Source: Flavobacterium fluviatile
GTDB taxonomy: Bacteria > Bacteroidota > Bacteroidia > Flavobacteriales > Flavobacteriaceae
Length of the DNA: 64,000 bases
NCBI RefSeq assembly: GCF_010645065.1
Contig: NZ_JAADZW010000004.1
Location: 62,001-126,000, forward strand
Reading direction: 5' to 3'
Shown here: piece after piece, positions 25,623 through 34,789 of the stretch
Numbering within the stretch: the stretch's first letter is position 1
How the letters are laid out: every line of letters starts with the position of its first letter
Notes under the pieces: model-generated
The model's input: only the letters and a program-made list of their open reading frames with translations
Databases searched by the model: none
What the model was told of the DNA's origin: nothing
Translations under genes and position numbers: made by a program

Positions 25623-26395
25623 TAACGCATAAAAACATATCACGGTTTTTCATTTTTTTATTGCTCTTATTAGTTCTTCTGAAACTTTATATCGCAATTA
25701 ATTTTTGGTGGTTTGTTTTGATTATTTTGGTTTGGATGGGAATAAATGCTTTTGGTTCTGCCCGAATTTCTTCCAATTATCACGTAAAAGCTTTCTGCAA
25801 TAACCCTTCGGAAACAGAGAAAAAAATTGCACTGACTTTTGATGATGGACCAAGTGAATTTACTTTGGAAGTTTTGGAACTTCTGAAAAAATACAATGCA
25901 AAAGCGACTTTCTTCTGCATTGGAAAAAATATTGAAACGCATCCTGAAATTCTTCAGAAAATAATTGATGAAGGTCATCTGGTTGGAAATCATACGTATT
26001 CGCATTCTAAGTTTTTTGATTTTTATACCTACCCAACCATAATGGAAGAACTTCAAAAAACAGATAGAATTCTGGAAAAATTTACATCCAAAAAAATTAA
26101 CTTTTTTCGACCGCCTTACGGAGTTACAACACCATCCATTAGAAGAGCTTTAAAATTTACAAAACATAAAGTAATTGGCTGGAATATTCGTTCGCTTGAC
26201 GGTGGAACAAAAAATCAGGATTTAATTTTGAACCGAATTAAAAAACGGGTTTCTCCCGGCGGAATCGTACTTTTGCATGATACTGCTCCACATTCTGTTT
26301 TTGTATTGGAACAGTTTTTGCAATTTTTGCAGCAAAACAATTATGAAGCGGTTTCGATTGAAGAACTTTTGAACCTTAAAGCTTATGAAAATTGA
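25619..26395 (+). CDS. Membrane-anchored polysaccharide deacetylase (NodB family)
   Basis: A 258-residue protein with two N-terminal membrane helices (about 11-43) and a NodB domain: LTFDDGPSEFT (Asp75, Asp76), VGNHTYSHS (His125, His129), FFRPPYG and GGIVLLHDTAPHS. All metal and catalytic motifs are kept, so it should remove an N- or O-acyl group from a sugar or related substrate on the outer face of the membrane. The start overlaps the previous stop by 4 bp. Its substrate in a pigment cluster is unknown. Confidence 0.9.
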   Translation: MITHKNISRFFIFLLLLLVLLKLYIAINFWWFVLIILVWMGINAFGSARISSNYHVKAFCNNPSETEKKIALTFDDGPSEFTLEVLELLKKYNAKATFFCIGKNIETHPEILQKIIDEGHLVGNHTYSHSKFFDFYTYPTIMEELQKTDRILEKFTSKKINFFRPPYGVTTPSIRRALKFTKHKVIGWNIRSLDGGTKNQDLILNRIKKRVSPGGIVLLHDTAPHSVFVLEQFLQFLQQNNYEAVSIEELLNLKAYEN

Positions 26396-26486
26396 ACACG
26401 GATGAAACGGGTTCGCTTACACGAAGACGCTGATTAAAACGGATTTTATTAATTAAAATTGGTGAAAATTGGTGTAATTCGTGGCA
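26394..26486. repeat. Flavobacterial intergenic repeat
   Basis: ACACGGATGAAACGGG... GACGCTGATTAAAACGG ... AATTGGTGTAATTCGTGGC. This non-coding text resembles the repeats at 20284 and 31048. Confidence 0.5.
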
Positions 26487-26513
26487 GAATAATAAGTACA
26501 ATTTGTAATAAAT

Positions 26514-27140
26514 ATGAAAACTAAAATAGCACTACTAATTCTTTTTATTTCAGGTAGTTTGTTTGCACAAGAACAAAAAATGACTGCTGCAGAAATATCT
26601 AAATTTAAAGAAGACGTAAATGTAGTATCCAAAAAAATCAAGACTTTAAGTACTGATTTTGTGCAATACAAACATTTGGATTTTTTGTCGAAAGACATTG
26701 AAACATCCGGAAAAATGTTTTTTAAAGAACCCGCATTATTGTCCTGGCAATATAAAAAACCATACAATTACAGCATCGTTTTCAAAAACGGAAAAATCCT
26801 GATTAACGACGAAGGAAAAAAAAGCGCGGTTGATATTGGCAACAGCAAAATCTTCGCACGAATCAATAAATTAATTGTGGGAAGTGTTAGCGGAAACATG
26901 TTTGACGATAAGGAATTTACGATTTCATACTTCAAATTAAAAGGGCAAAATCTGGCGAAATTTATTCCGAAAGATGCTACGCTGAAAAAATACATCAAAC
27001 AAATTGAACTGACTTTTAACAAAGAAGAAGCAACTGTGGTTCAGGTAAAATTGTTGGAATCATCAGATGATTATACCCGAATTGTACTTAAAAATAAAGT
27101 GATCAATGCAAAAATCGACGATTCAGTTTTTACTAATTAA
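26514..27140 (+). CDS. LolA-like outer-membrane lipoprotein carrier
   Basis: A 208-residue periplasmic protein with signal peptide MKTKIALLILFISGSLFAQ and a LolA-type beta fold (KTLSTDFVQYKHLDFLSKDIETSGKMFFKEPALLSWQY...). LolA-like proteins in aryl polyene clusters are thought to carry the lipid-like product across the periplasm. It overlaps the next lipoprotein gene by 35 bp and lies in the export half of the cluster. Confidence 0.88.
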   Translation: MKTKIALLILFISGSLFAQEQKMTAAEISKFKEDVNVVSKKIKTLSTDFVQYKHLDFLSKDIETSGKMFFKEPALLSWQYKKPYNYSIVFKNGKILINDEGKKSAVDIGNSKIFARINKLIVGSVSGNMFDDKEFTISYFKLKGQNLAKFIPKDATLKKYIKQIELTFNKEEATVVQVKLLESSDDYTRIVLKNKVINAKIDDSVFTN

Positions 27141-27741
27141 TTGCTTTCTGGCGATTGTTTTGGTTTCCTGTGGCTCGGTCACCCAAAATTATACACCCAA
27201 AAAATTAGATAAAACCTCGATAGAAGTTCCATATTTCTCGGACTCCAAAACTGATTATGTGTATAAAACAAACATTACGGTTTACGGTCACGAAATGTCG
27301 GGAATTTTTATTGCTAAAAAAATAAATGATACTACACATCGTGTTGTATTTACAACTGAATTCGGCAACAAATTAATGGATTTTGAAATTTCAGAAAACG
27401 ATTTTAAAGTCAATTCGATGGTTTCTGAACTCGACCGAAAAATCCTGATAAATACTTTGGAAGAAGATTTTCATCTACTTCTTAAAAACAAATATCTGAT
27501 TCAGGAACAATTTGAAAACGAGGAAAATAACATTTATAAATCGGCAGACGGCAAACGCGACAACTATCTTTTCTTCTCCAAAAAACATCAAAAATTAGAA
27601 AAAGTAGTTCGTTCTTCTAAAACAAAAGATAAAATAACGATTACTTTTACTTTAGAAAACGATATTTTTGCCAAAAAAGTCGTCATTTTACACCAGAATA
27701 TCAAGTTAAAAATTGAACTAAATTATTTTAAATCAGAATAA
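27106..27741 (+). CDS. Lipoprotein of the export module, 211 aa
   Basis: Type II signal peptide with lipobox LVSC, Cys22. The rest is beta-rich (TNITVYGHEMSGIFIAKKINDTTHRVVFTTEFGNKLMDFEI), in the manner of lipoproteins that receive cargo from LolA-like carriers. The 35-bp overlap with the LolA gene implies coupled translation and joint function. No closer family is recognised. Confidence 0.8.
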   Translation: MQKSTIQFLLINCFLAIVLVSCGSVTQNYTPKKLDKTSIEVPYFSDSKTDYVYKTNITVYGHEMSGIFIAKKINDTTHRVVFTTEFGNKLMDFEISENDFKVNSMVSELDRKILINTLEEDFHLLLKNKYLIQEQFENEENNIYKSADGKRDNYLFFSKKHQKLEKVVRSSKTKDKITITFTLENDIFAKKVVILHQNIKLKIELNYFKSE

Positions 27742-27772
27742 AAATTAAACTAATCATTAAACTAAATCAACT

Positions 27773-28360
27773 ATGAGAAAAATAACCTTAATTGCATTTG
27801 TTTTATTTATCGGACTTTTAACAACTCAGGCACAGGTAAAAGTGAGTCCGGGACTTCGAGGCGGTTTGAACTTTTCAACCTTGACTAATGTTGAAAATAA
27901 TAGTTCTAAAACAGATTTTTATCTTGGTGGATTAGTGAATATTAAATTCAATAAATATTTTTCGCTCCAGCCTGAAATTACGTATTCAAGACAAGGTGAT
28001 GAAGGAAGATACTTTGAAGACGGCCGTTTTTATTCTGAAAAATATGAGCTGAATTATATAACACTTGGCGCCGTTGCTAAATTTAACTTTGGAGGAAGCG
28101 GATTTCACATATTAGGAGGACCTTCTTTAGATTTCAAAGTAGATGATAATTACATCAATACTAATCCTGAAAATTTTGACCTTGCCCTTGTTGGAGGCGT
28201 AGGTTATACATTTCCAAACGGATTAACATTTGAAGCCAGAGTTAAACAAGGACTGGTAGATATTTACGGATATGACGGAGTTGATGATGACTATTATTAT
28301 GACGAAATAATTTTGAATCAGGTTTTCCAGCTGGGTATTAGTTATACTTTTAAAATGTAA
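27773..28360 (+). CDS. Outer-membrane beta-barrel protein (porin family)
   Basis: A 195-residue protein with signal peptide (MRKITLIAFVLFIGLLTTQAQ) and alternating amphipathic strands (GLRGGLNFSTL, KYFSLQPEITYSRQG, NGLTFEARVKQGLVDI) ending in GISYTFKM, the C-terminal aromatic signature of Bacteroidetes eight-strand barrels. It is followed 5 bp later by a paralogue. It may provide an outer-membrane site for the pigment, or simply travel with the cluster. Confidence 0.87.
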   Translation: MRKITLIAFVLFIGLLTTQAQVKVSPGLRGGLNFSTLTNVENNSSKTDFYLGGLVNIKFNKYFSLQPEITYSRQGDEGRYFEDGRFYSEKYELNYITLGAVAKFNFGGSGFHILGGPSLDFKVDDNYINTNPENFDLALVGGVGYTFPNGLTFEARVKQGLVDIYGYDGVDDDYYYDEIILNQVFQLGISYTFKM

Positions 28361-28365
28361 TCAAA

Positions 28366-28977
28366 TTGAGTTTTAAAAATATAGCAGTAATAGTTGTATC
28401 CTTTTTCGGATTACAACAAACACAAGCTCAGGTTAGCTTTAAGCCTGGTTTAAGAGGAGGCTTTACATTTTCAACTATTTCAGAAATGCATGCCAACTAT
28501 AAAACTGACTTTTACATTGGTGGCTTTGGAGTGATAAATATAAAAAAACATTATGCATTACAGCCAGAAATAAACTATATCAGGCAAGGATCTGATAATG
28601 TGGCAAGAAATTATTATGAGTCGAATACAGAAAGAGTCGAACATCGTGATTTACAATTAGGTTATTTATCTTTTTCCATCATCAATAAATTTACATTTGG
28701 ACCTGGCATTCAAATCCAATTTGGACCCGCTTTAGATGTTCTGGTAAATGATAATTTAGCTAAAAGAGAATCATATAATGATTTAGCATTTATTACAGGA
28801 ATTGCATATCGAATGCCTTCGGGGCTGACAATTGAAGGCAGATTCAAGAAAGGGGCTCTTGATGTATTAGATAGTGACTATTATTATAATGAACGAAATG
28901 ATCATTATTTATTCGGAAGTTATAATACTAATATCAATTTTCAACTTGGAATTTCTTATTCTTTTGGAGGAAAATAA
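28366..28977 (+). CDS. Outer-membrane beta-barrel protein, paralogue of the preceding gene
   Basis: A 203-residue protein that uses a TTG start, giving signal peptide MSFKNIAVIVVSFFGLQQTQAQ. The pattern FKPGLRGGFTFSTI, HYALQPEINYIRQGS, SGLTIEGRFKKGALDVL matches the neighbour strand by strand and ends in LGISYSFGGK. The two clearly arose by tandem duplication and have since diverged, as the surface loops differ most. Confidence 0.85.
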   Translation: MSFKNIAVIVVSFFGLQQTQAQVSFKPGLRGGFTFSTISEMHANYKTDFYIGGFGVINIKKHYALQPEINYIRQGSDNVARNYYESNTERVEHRDLQLGYLSFSIINKFTFGPGIQIQFGPALDVLVNDNLAKRESYNDLAFITGIAYRMPSGLTIEGRFKKGALDVLDSDYYYNERNDHYLFGSYNTNINFQLGISYSFGGK

Positions 28978-28986
28978 ATTATAAAT

Positions 28987-29358
28987 ATGGTTTTAAAAGA
29001 CTTTTACAAAATACTTTCGGAAGAAAAAATATCCGGTTCTAAACATACTATCACGATTCTGGTCAATGAAAAACATGAAGTTTTCAAAGGTCATTTTCCG
29101 GGAAATCCAATTATGCCGGGGGTTTGCATGATTCAGATTATTAAAGAACTGACAGAAAAAATCACACAGCAGACTTTAATGATTCAGACACTTTCAAATG
29201 TCAAATTTATGGCACTAATAAATCCTGAAAGCACTCCGGAATTACGTTTAGAACTTGATATTACAACAACCGAAGATAATTTGGTTAAAGTAAAAAACAC
29301 AACTTATTTTAATGATACTGTTGCTTTGAAACTGAGTAATGTGTATAAAAAAATATAA
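28987..29358 (+). CDS. 3-hydroxyacyl-ACP dehydratase (FabZ/ApeI-like)
   Basis: A 123-residue hotdog with KGHFPGNPIMPGVCMIQIIKEL: His36 and the HFPGxPxxPG loop are the canonical FabA/FabZ active-site entry. It is the third dehydratase-type hotdog of the cluster and corresponds to ApeI of aryl polyene systems. It sits between barrel genes and a secreted protein in the same orientation. Confidence 0.9.
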   Translation: MVLKDFYKILSEEKISGSKHTITILVNEKHEVFKGHFPGNPIMPGVCMIQIIKELTEKITQQTLMIQTLSNVKFMALINPESTPELRLELDITTTEDNLVKVKNTTYFNDTVALKLSNVYKKI

Positions 29359-29360
29359 TT

Positions 29361-29846
29361 ATGAAACTGCTACTGACATTACTTTTACTGGTAAATTTTG
29401 CAGGCAATCCGGATTTGGCTGCTATTCGAAAAATGTATGCTGATGTTACAAAATCTGAAAGTAATGCCAAAGAATTTGTAGCAAAACTGTCAGGTGTTTC
29501 AAATAATGATGATAAAATTTTAGTGGCCTACAAAGCCGCTTCTATTTTATTAGATTCAAAGTTTGAAAAAAAGTTAGGTGAAAAAATCGAACGTTTTAAA
29601 GAAGGTGCAAAATTACTTGAAGCCACAATAAAAAGTGATCCGGGTAATATCGAAATGCGAATGATCAGACTGAGTATTCAGGAAGATGTTCCAAGTATTA
29701 CTGGCTACAAGAAAAATATTAAAGAAGATAAAAAATTCATCATGACACATTATGCTTCGCAGGGTGCAGCTTTGAAAGACTATCTTAAAGACTTTGTTTT
29801 GCAATCTAAAAGTTTCTCTGATAAAGAGAAGCAATTTGTAAAATAG
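29361..29846 (+). CDS. Secreted hypothetical protein, 161 aa
   Basis: A short signal peptide (MKLLLTLLLLVNFAGN) and a helical, lysine-rich mature part (LAAIRKMYADVTKSESNAKEFVAKLSG...). I do not know the family. It follows the dehydratase by 2 bp and precedes the glycosyltransferase by 16 bp, so it is surely in the operon, probably as a periplasmic accessory. Confidence 0.75.
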   Translation: MKLLLTLLLLVNFAGNPDLAAIRKMYADVTKSESNAKEFVAKLSGVSNNDDKILVAYKAASILLDSKFEKKLGEKIERFKEGAKLLEATIKSDPGNIEMRMIRLSIQEDVPSITGYKKNIKEDKKFIMTHYASQGAALKDYLKDFVLQSKSFSDKEKQFVK

Positions 29847-29862
29847 GCTCAAAAAACACCTC

Positions 29863-31038
29863 ATGAAATCACAGCAGGAATTACTTAATTCGACTCACAT
29901 TTGCGTTATTGTGCCGACGTACAATAATCAAAAAACACTAAAAAAAGTACTAGACTCTGTTCTGGATTTCACTTCAAATATTATTGTGGTTAATGACGGT
30001 TCAACTGATGAAACTTTCGACATTTTAAAACAATATCCACAGCTTACGCAGATTCATCATCCTAAAAATTTAGGAAAAGGACGAGCGCTCAGAAACGGTT
30101 TTAGAAAAGCAGTCGAAATGAAATTCGAATATGCCATCACAATCGATTCTGACGGGCAGCATTTCGCTTCCGATATTCCAAATTTTATTGCAGCCATTCA
30201 GGAAGAACCCAATTCGTTATTGATTGGAAGCCGGAATATGACACAGGAAAACGTGCCGAAGAAAAGCAGTTTTGGTAACAAATTTTCGAATTTCTGGTTT
30301 AAGTTTGAAACCGGAATCAAACTGGATGATACACAATCCGGTTTCAGATTATATCCTTTACAATTGCTTCCGAAACAATTTTTTACCAATAAATTTGAGT
30401 TTGAAATTGAAGTTATTGTGCGCGCTGCGTGGAAAGGAATTACAGTAAAAAACATTCCGATTCAGGTTTTGTACGATCCGGCAGAACGTGTTTCGCATTT
30501 TCGTCCGTTTCGGGATTTTACCCGTATCAGTATTTTGAATACGGTCTTGGTAACTAATGCATTGCTTTACATCAAACCAAGAGATTTCTTCAGAAGAGCA
30601 AAAAAAAAAGGTTTTAAAAAATTCTTTCTCGAGGATATTTTAGAAAGCAAAGATTCGAATTTTAAAAAAGCCGCTGCAATTGCTTTAGGAATTTTTATTG
30701 GTCTTTCTCCTTTTTGGGGTTTTCAGACCATTTTGCTTTTTACTTTTGCGGCGTTGTTCAGGCTTAACAAAGTGATTGCTTATCTGACTTCAAACGTGAG
30801 TTTCCCGCCTTTCATTCCTTTTATCATCTACGCTTCACTTCAGGTAGGAAGTATTTTTGTTTCCGGCAACGCGCCTTTAATTTTGGATAGTTCGATCACA
30901 CTCGACGATATTCAAAAAAATGCTACACAATATATCGTAGGAAGTCTTATTTTAGCATCCGTTTCTGCGCTAACCGTTGGTCTGATTAGTTATTTACTTT
31001 TGACGGCTTTTAGTTCTAAAAACAACACAAATATTTAA
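29863..31038 (+). CDS. Family 2 glycosyltransferase with C-terminal DUF2062
   Basis: A 391-residue protein. The GT-A domain has VIVPTYNNQKTLKKVLDSV, NDGSTDET and TIDSDGQH (DXD-like). From about residue 265, AAAIALGIFIGLSPFWGFQTILLF and further membrane helices make a DUF2062 domain. Similar GT2 proteins occur in aryl polyene clusters. It may glycosylate the carrier lipid or pigment at the inner membrane, or act only as a transferase accessory. Confidence 0.88.
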   Translation: MKSQQELLNSTHICVIVPTYNNQKTLKKVLDSVLDFTSNIIVVNDGSTDETFDILKQYPQLTQIHHPKNLGKGRALRNGFRKAVEMKFEYAITIDSDGQHFASDIPNFIAAIQEEPNSLLIGSRNMTQENVPKKSSFGNKFSNFWFKFETGIKLDDTQSGFRLYPLQLLPKQFFTNKFEFEIEVIVRAAWKGITVKNIPIQVLYDPAERVSHFRPFRDFTRISILNTVLVTNALLYIKPRDFFRRAKKKGFKKFFLEDILESKDSNFKKAAAIALGIFIGLSPFWGFQTILLFTFAALFRLNKVIAYLTSNVSFPPFIPFIIYASLQVGSIFVSGNAPLILDSSITLDDIQKNATQYIVGSLILASVSALTVGLISYLLLTAFSSKNNTNI

Positions 31039-31047
31039 AAAGTTTTG

Positions 31048-31098
31048 TGGCGAATTTTCACAAATTAATTCGTGGAAATTAGTGAAATCCGCAGCGAA
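31048..31098. repeat. Short flavobacterial intergenic repeat
   Basis: GGCGAATTTTCACAAATTAATTCGTGG and AATTAGTGAAATCCGC. A shortened form of the repeat type at 20284. Confidence 0.45.
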
Positions 31099-31113
31099 AA
31101 AATTTAATCCATC

Positions 31114-34100
31114 ATGCATCAATACTTTTACGCCATACATTCATTTGTAAACCGAAGAAAATCACTCTCGGTTTTTTTGGCTGTGCTGATGCTTTTTATT
31201 TTCGGATTTTTTGCTTCTCAAATCAAATTTGAAGAAGACATAACCAAACTTATTCCAGCCAATGACAAAGCAGATGCTACGGCAAAAGTTCTAAAACAGT
31301 TAAATTTCGCAGACAAAACTACTGTTATTTTTAAATTAGAAAAAAATGGCTCCGAAGAGGATTTAAAAGAAATGGCAACTGCTTTTTCTGATAGTGTTTC
31401 TAAATCCTGCAAACCTTATATTACCGGAATTCAGGGAAAAATTGACGAAGAAAATATCCAGGAGACAATCGATTTTGTTTACCATAATCTGCCGCTTTTT
31501 TTGGATAATAACGATTATGCTTCCATCGAAAAGAAACTGCAGAAAGACAGTATTGCGGCAACCGTTCAGGGAAATTATAAATCGATAATTTCGCCTTCGG
31601 GATTTGTAACAAAAGATTTTATACTTCAGGATCCGCTTGGAATTTCATTTATCGCTTTAAAAAAATTACAGCAGTTAAATATTGGTGATGATTTTGCGCT
31701 GGACAATGGTTTCGTGATGACCAAAGACAAAAAGAAATTATTGCTTTTTATTACCTCAAACCTTCCGTCGAGCGAAACCGAAAAGAATACCATTTTTGCC
31801 GAAAAACTAAAATCGATTCAGGAAAATCTAAACAAACAATTTAAAGGAAAAACTTCAGTCAGTTACTTTGGCTCTGCTTTGATTGCCGTTGCCAATGCCA
31901 GTCAGATCAAAAGTGATATTGTCCTGACGACAACTATCGCCATGATTACACTGATGCTGATTCTGATTTTCTTTTACCGAAAAATAGTAATTCCGCTGAT
32001 TATTTTTATTCCGACACTATTTGGCGGATTATTTGCCGTTGCCTTTTTATATTTTGTAAAAGAACAGATTTCGGCAATCTCACTCGGAATCGGATCTATT
32101 TTATTAGGAATTACGATCGATTATTCGCTGCACATTCTTACACATTACAAACACAACAGCGACATCAAATCGTTGTATAAAGACATCACGATGCCTGTGA
32201 TTATGAGCAGTTCGACTACGGCAGTTGCTTTTTTATGTCTGTTATTCGTAAAATCTGATGCGCTGAATGACCTCGGAATTTTTGCAGCCGTAATTGTGAT
32301 GGCCTCAGCATTTTTCTCGCTTTTGATTGTACCACATTTATACAAACCAAAAGAAAATAATTTTGAACATAAGAAAAATGTGATCGATAAACTGGCTCAT
32401 TTCTCCTTTCATAACAATAAATTTTTGATTGGATTTTGTGTTTTAATTACGATTGTCTGTTTTTTTACTTACAATGATGTTGGCTTTAATAACGATTTGT
32501 CGCAATTGAATTTTGTTCCAAAGGAAATCAAAGCTGCTGAAAAACAATTAGAAGAAAGCACGAGCCTGACTTCAAAAACGATTTATGTGGCTTCTTACGG
32601 AAAAAGCATGGAAGAAGTTTTACAGCACAACAGTCAGCTTTTTACCGATTTATCTGCAGCAAAACAACAAAACAAAATATTGAATTTCAGTTCTGTGGGC
32701 GGAATTATGCTTTCGCAGAAGGAACAGTTTCAAAAAATTCAAAGATGGAATTCGTTTTGGGACGCCAATAAAAAACAGCTTTTACAATCCCAATTAATTT
32801 CCGAAGGTTCAAAACTTGGGTTTAAGCCAACCGCTTATTCCATCTTTTTTGATCATTTAAACTTTGATTTCAAACCCATTTCTGCCGATGAATATTTAAA
32901 AATTCAGGCTTTACAATTAAAAGAGTTTGTAACCGAAAAAGATGGTTTTTATACCATTTCGACTTTGGTAAAAGTTTCGCCGGAACAACGTGACAGATTT
33001 GTAAAATCGGCTTCCGCCAAAGAAAATCTGATTGCAATTGACCGTCAGCAAATGAATGAAACTTTTTTCAGCACCTTGAAAACCGATTTTAATTCGCTTG
33101 TCAATTATTCATTTGTCGCCGTGATTTTAATTCTCTTTTTCTTTTTCAGAAGAATCGAATTAGTAATTGTCAGCTCTATTCCGATTGCTTTAACCGGAAT
33201 TGTAACAGCTGGAATTATGGGCATTTTTGGCATTCAGATGAATATTTTCAGCATGATCGTCTGTACCTTGATTTTTGGTCACGGTGTCGATTTTAGTATT
33301 TTCATGACCAGTGCGCTTCAAAAAGAATATACCACCGGAAAAAACGAAATTGCGATTTACAGAACGTCAATCATACTGGCTGTGATTACGACAATTTTAG
33401 GAATTGGTGCCATGATATTTGCGAAGCATCCGGCACTAACTTCAATTTCATCGGTTTCATTGATTGGGGTTTTTGCTGCCTTGATTATCACCTTTATCTT
33501 CTACCCGATTCTTTTTAAACTGTTAATTTCGAACCGGTCAAAAAACGGAAACCCACCTTTCGAATTACGCAGTTTTTTAAATGGTTTCATTTCCTTTTTT
33601 TACTACGGGCTTGGCGGGATTTTAATGTCTCTTTATTCTTTGATTATCATGCCGGTTTTACCTGTCAGTGAAAAAGCGAAAATGAAAAGTTTCCGATTTG
33701 TGATTTCGAAGTTTGTGAAATCAGTCTTATATTCCAATCCGTTTGTGCAGAAAAAAGTAATCAATAATTTTAATGAAAATTTCGAAAAACCAGCCATAAT
33801 CATTGCCAATCATACCTCATTTTTAGATAGTCTGACAATTGGAATGCTGAGTCCAAAAGTTATTTATTTAGTAAATGACTGGGTGTATAATTCTCCATTT
33901 TTTGGACCCATTGCTAAAAAAGCAGGTTTTTATCCTGTTACAAAAGGGCTTGAAAACGGTGTTGAGCATTTACGCCAAAAAGCAAAAGAAGGGTATTCGA
34001 TAATCATTTTTCCTGAAGGAACACGTTCTGAAAGCAATCAGATTAAGCGTTTTCACAAAGGAGCTTTTTATCTGGCAGAAGAGCTGAATTTAGATATTCT

Positions 34101-34788
34101 TCCAATTTTAATTCATGGTGTTTCTGAAGTGCTGCCAAAAGGCGATTTTATAATCTATGACGGCAATATTACGGTGTCTGTTTTAAAACGAATAACTCCT
34201 GAAAATAATTCTTTCGGCAAAAATTATGCTGAAAGAACCAAACAAATCAGCAGTTTCTTTAGAACAGAATTCAGCAAAATTCGCCAGGAAATCGAAGGGC
34301 CGGATTATTTCAAAAAAATGCTGATTCACAGTTATGATTACAAAGAAATTGAAGTCGTAAAAAGTGTAAAAGAAAATCTGAAATCAAATCTCGAAACCTA
34401 TTATCACCTAAACCGATACATTTCGGCGAAAGCCAAAATCCTGCATTTAGCAAATGATTACGGGCAATTAGACGTTTTACTCGCTTTGCAGGAACCACAG
34501 CGAAAAATTCATTCGTACATTTCTGATAAAGAAAAAAGAGCCGTTGCCAAAACCAATTACATCGCGAAAAAAAGAAAAATATCGTATCCGGATCAATTAG
34601 AATCTGCGATTGAAAACGAATATGACATTGTATTAATTTCAGATGAAAACCTGAACAATTTTACGGAAATCAATAAGGCTTCCACTATAATTTTAGTGGG
34701 TTCTTCCCGTTTAAAAAGTACAATAACTGACTTTGGTTTTGATTGTGTTTTAGAAGAAAACGATATCATCATTTTAAAGAAAAATTAA
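31114..34788 (+). CDS. MMPL/RND-type exporter fused to a PlsC acyltransferase and a methyltransferase-like tail
   Basis: A 1224-residue protein. Residues 1 to about 810 form an MMPL/RND exporter with two bundles of membrane helices and two periplasmic domains. Around residue 900 IIANHTSFLDSL, and around 968 FPEGTRSES, are the HX4D and acceptor motifs of a PlsC-type acyltransferase. The last 130 residues (YYHLNRYISAKAKILHLANDYGQLDVLLAL... onward) resemble a degenerate Rossmann methyltransferase. Exporter and acyltransferase on one chain suggest that the acyl product is handed directly to export. Confidence 0.9.
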   Translation: MHQYFYAIHSFVNRRKSLSVFLAVLMLFIFGFFASQIKFEEDITKLIPANDKADATAKVLKQLNFADKTTVIFKLEKNGSEEDLKEMATAFSDSVSKSCKPYITGIQGKIDEENIQETIDFVYHNLPLFLDNNDYASIEKKLQKDSIAATVQGNYKSIISPSGFVTKDFILQDPLGISFIALKKLQQLNIGDDFALDNGFVMTKDKKKLLLFITSNLPSSETEKNTIFAEKLKSIQENLNKQFKGKTSVSYFGSALIAVANASQIKSDIVLTTTIAMITLMLILIFFYRKIVIPLIIFIPTLFGGLFAVAFLYFVKEQISAISLGIGSILLGITIDYSLHILTHYKHNSDIKSLYKDITMPVIMSSSTTAVAFLCLLFVKSDALNDLGIFAAVIVMASAFFSLLIVPHLYKPKENNFEHKKNVIDKLAHFSFHNNKFLIGFCVLITIVCFFTYNDVGFNNDLSQLNFVPKEIKAAEKQLEESTSLTSKTIYVASYGKSMEEVLQHNSQLFTDLSAAKQQNKILNFSSVGGIMLSQKEQFQKIQRWNSFWDANKKQLLQSQLISEGSKLGFKPTAYSIFFDHLNFDFKPISADEYLKIQALQLKEFVTEKDGFYTISTLVKVSPEQRDRFVKSASAKENLIAIDRQQMNETFFSTLKTDFNSLVNYSFVAVILILFFFFRRIELVIVSSIPIALTGIVTAGIMGIFGIQMNIFSMIVCTLIFGHGVDFSIFMTSALQKEYTTGKNEIAIYRTSIILAVITTILGIGAMIFAKHPALTSISSVSLIGVFAALIITFIFYPILFKLLISNRSKNGNPPFELRSFLNGFISFFYYGLGGILMSLYSLIIMPVLPVSEKAKMKSFRFVISKFVKSVLYSNPFVQKKVINNFNENFEKPAIIIANHTSFLDSLTIGMLSPKVIYLVNDWVYNSPFFGPIAKKAGFYPVTKGLENGVEHLRQKAKEGYSIIIFPEGTRSESNQIKRFHKGAFYLAEELNLDILPILIHGVSEVLPKGDFIIYDGNITVSVLKRITPENNSFGKNYAERTKQISSFFRTEFSKIRQEIEGPDYFKKMLIHSYDYKEIEVVKSVKENLKSNLETYYHLNRYISAKAKILHLANDYGQLDVLLALQEPQRKIHSYISDKEKRAVAKTNYIAKKRKISYPDQLESAIENEYDIVLISDENLNNFTEINKASTIILVGSSRLKSTITDFGFDCVLEENDIIILKKN

Positions 34789-34789
34789 A

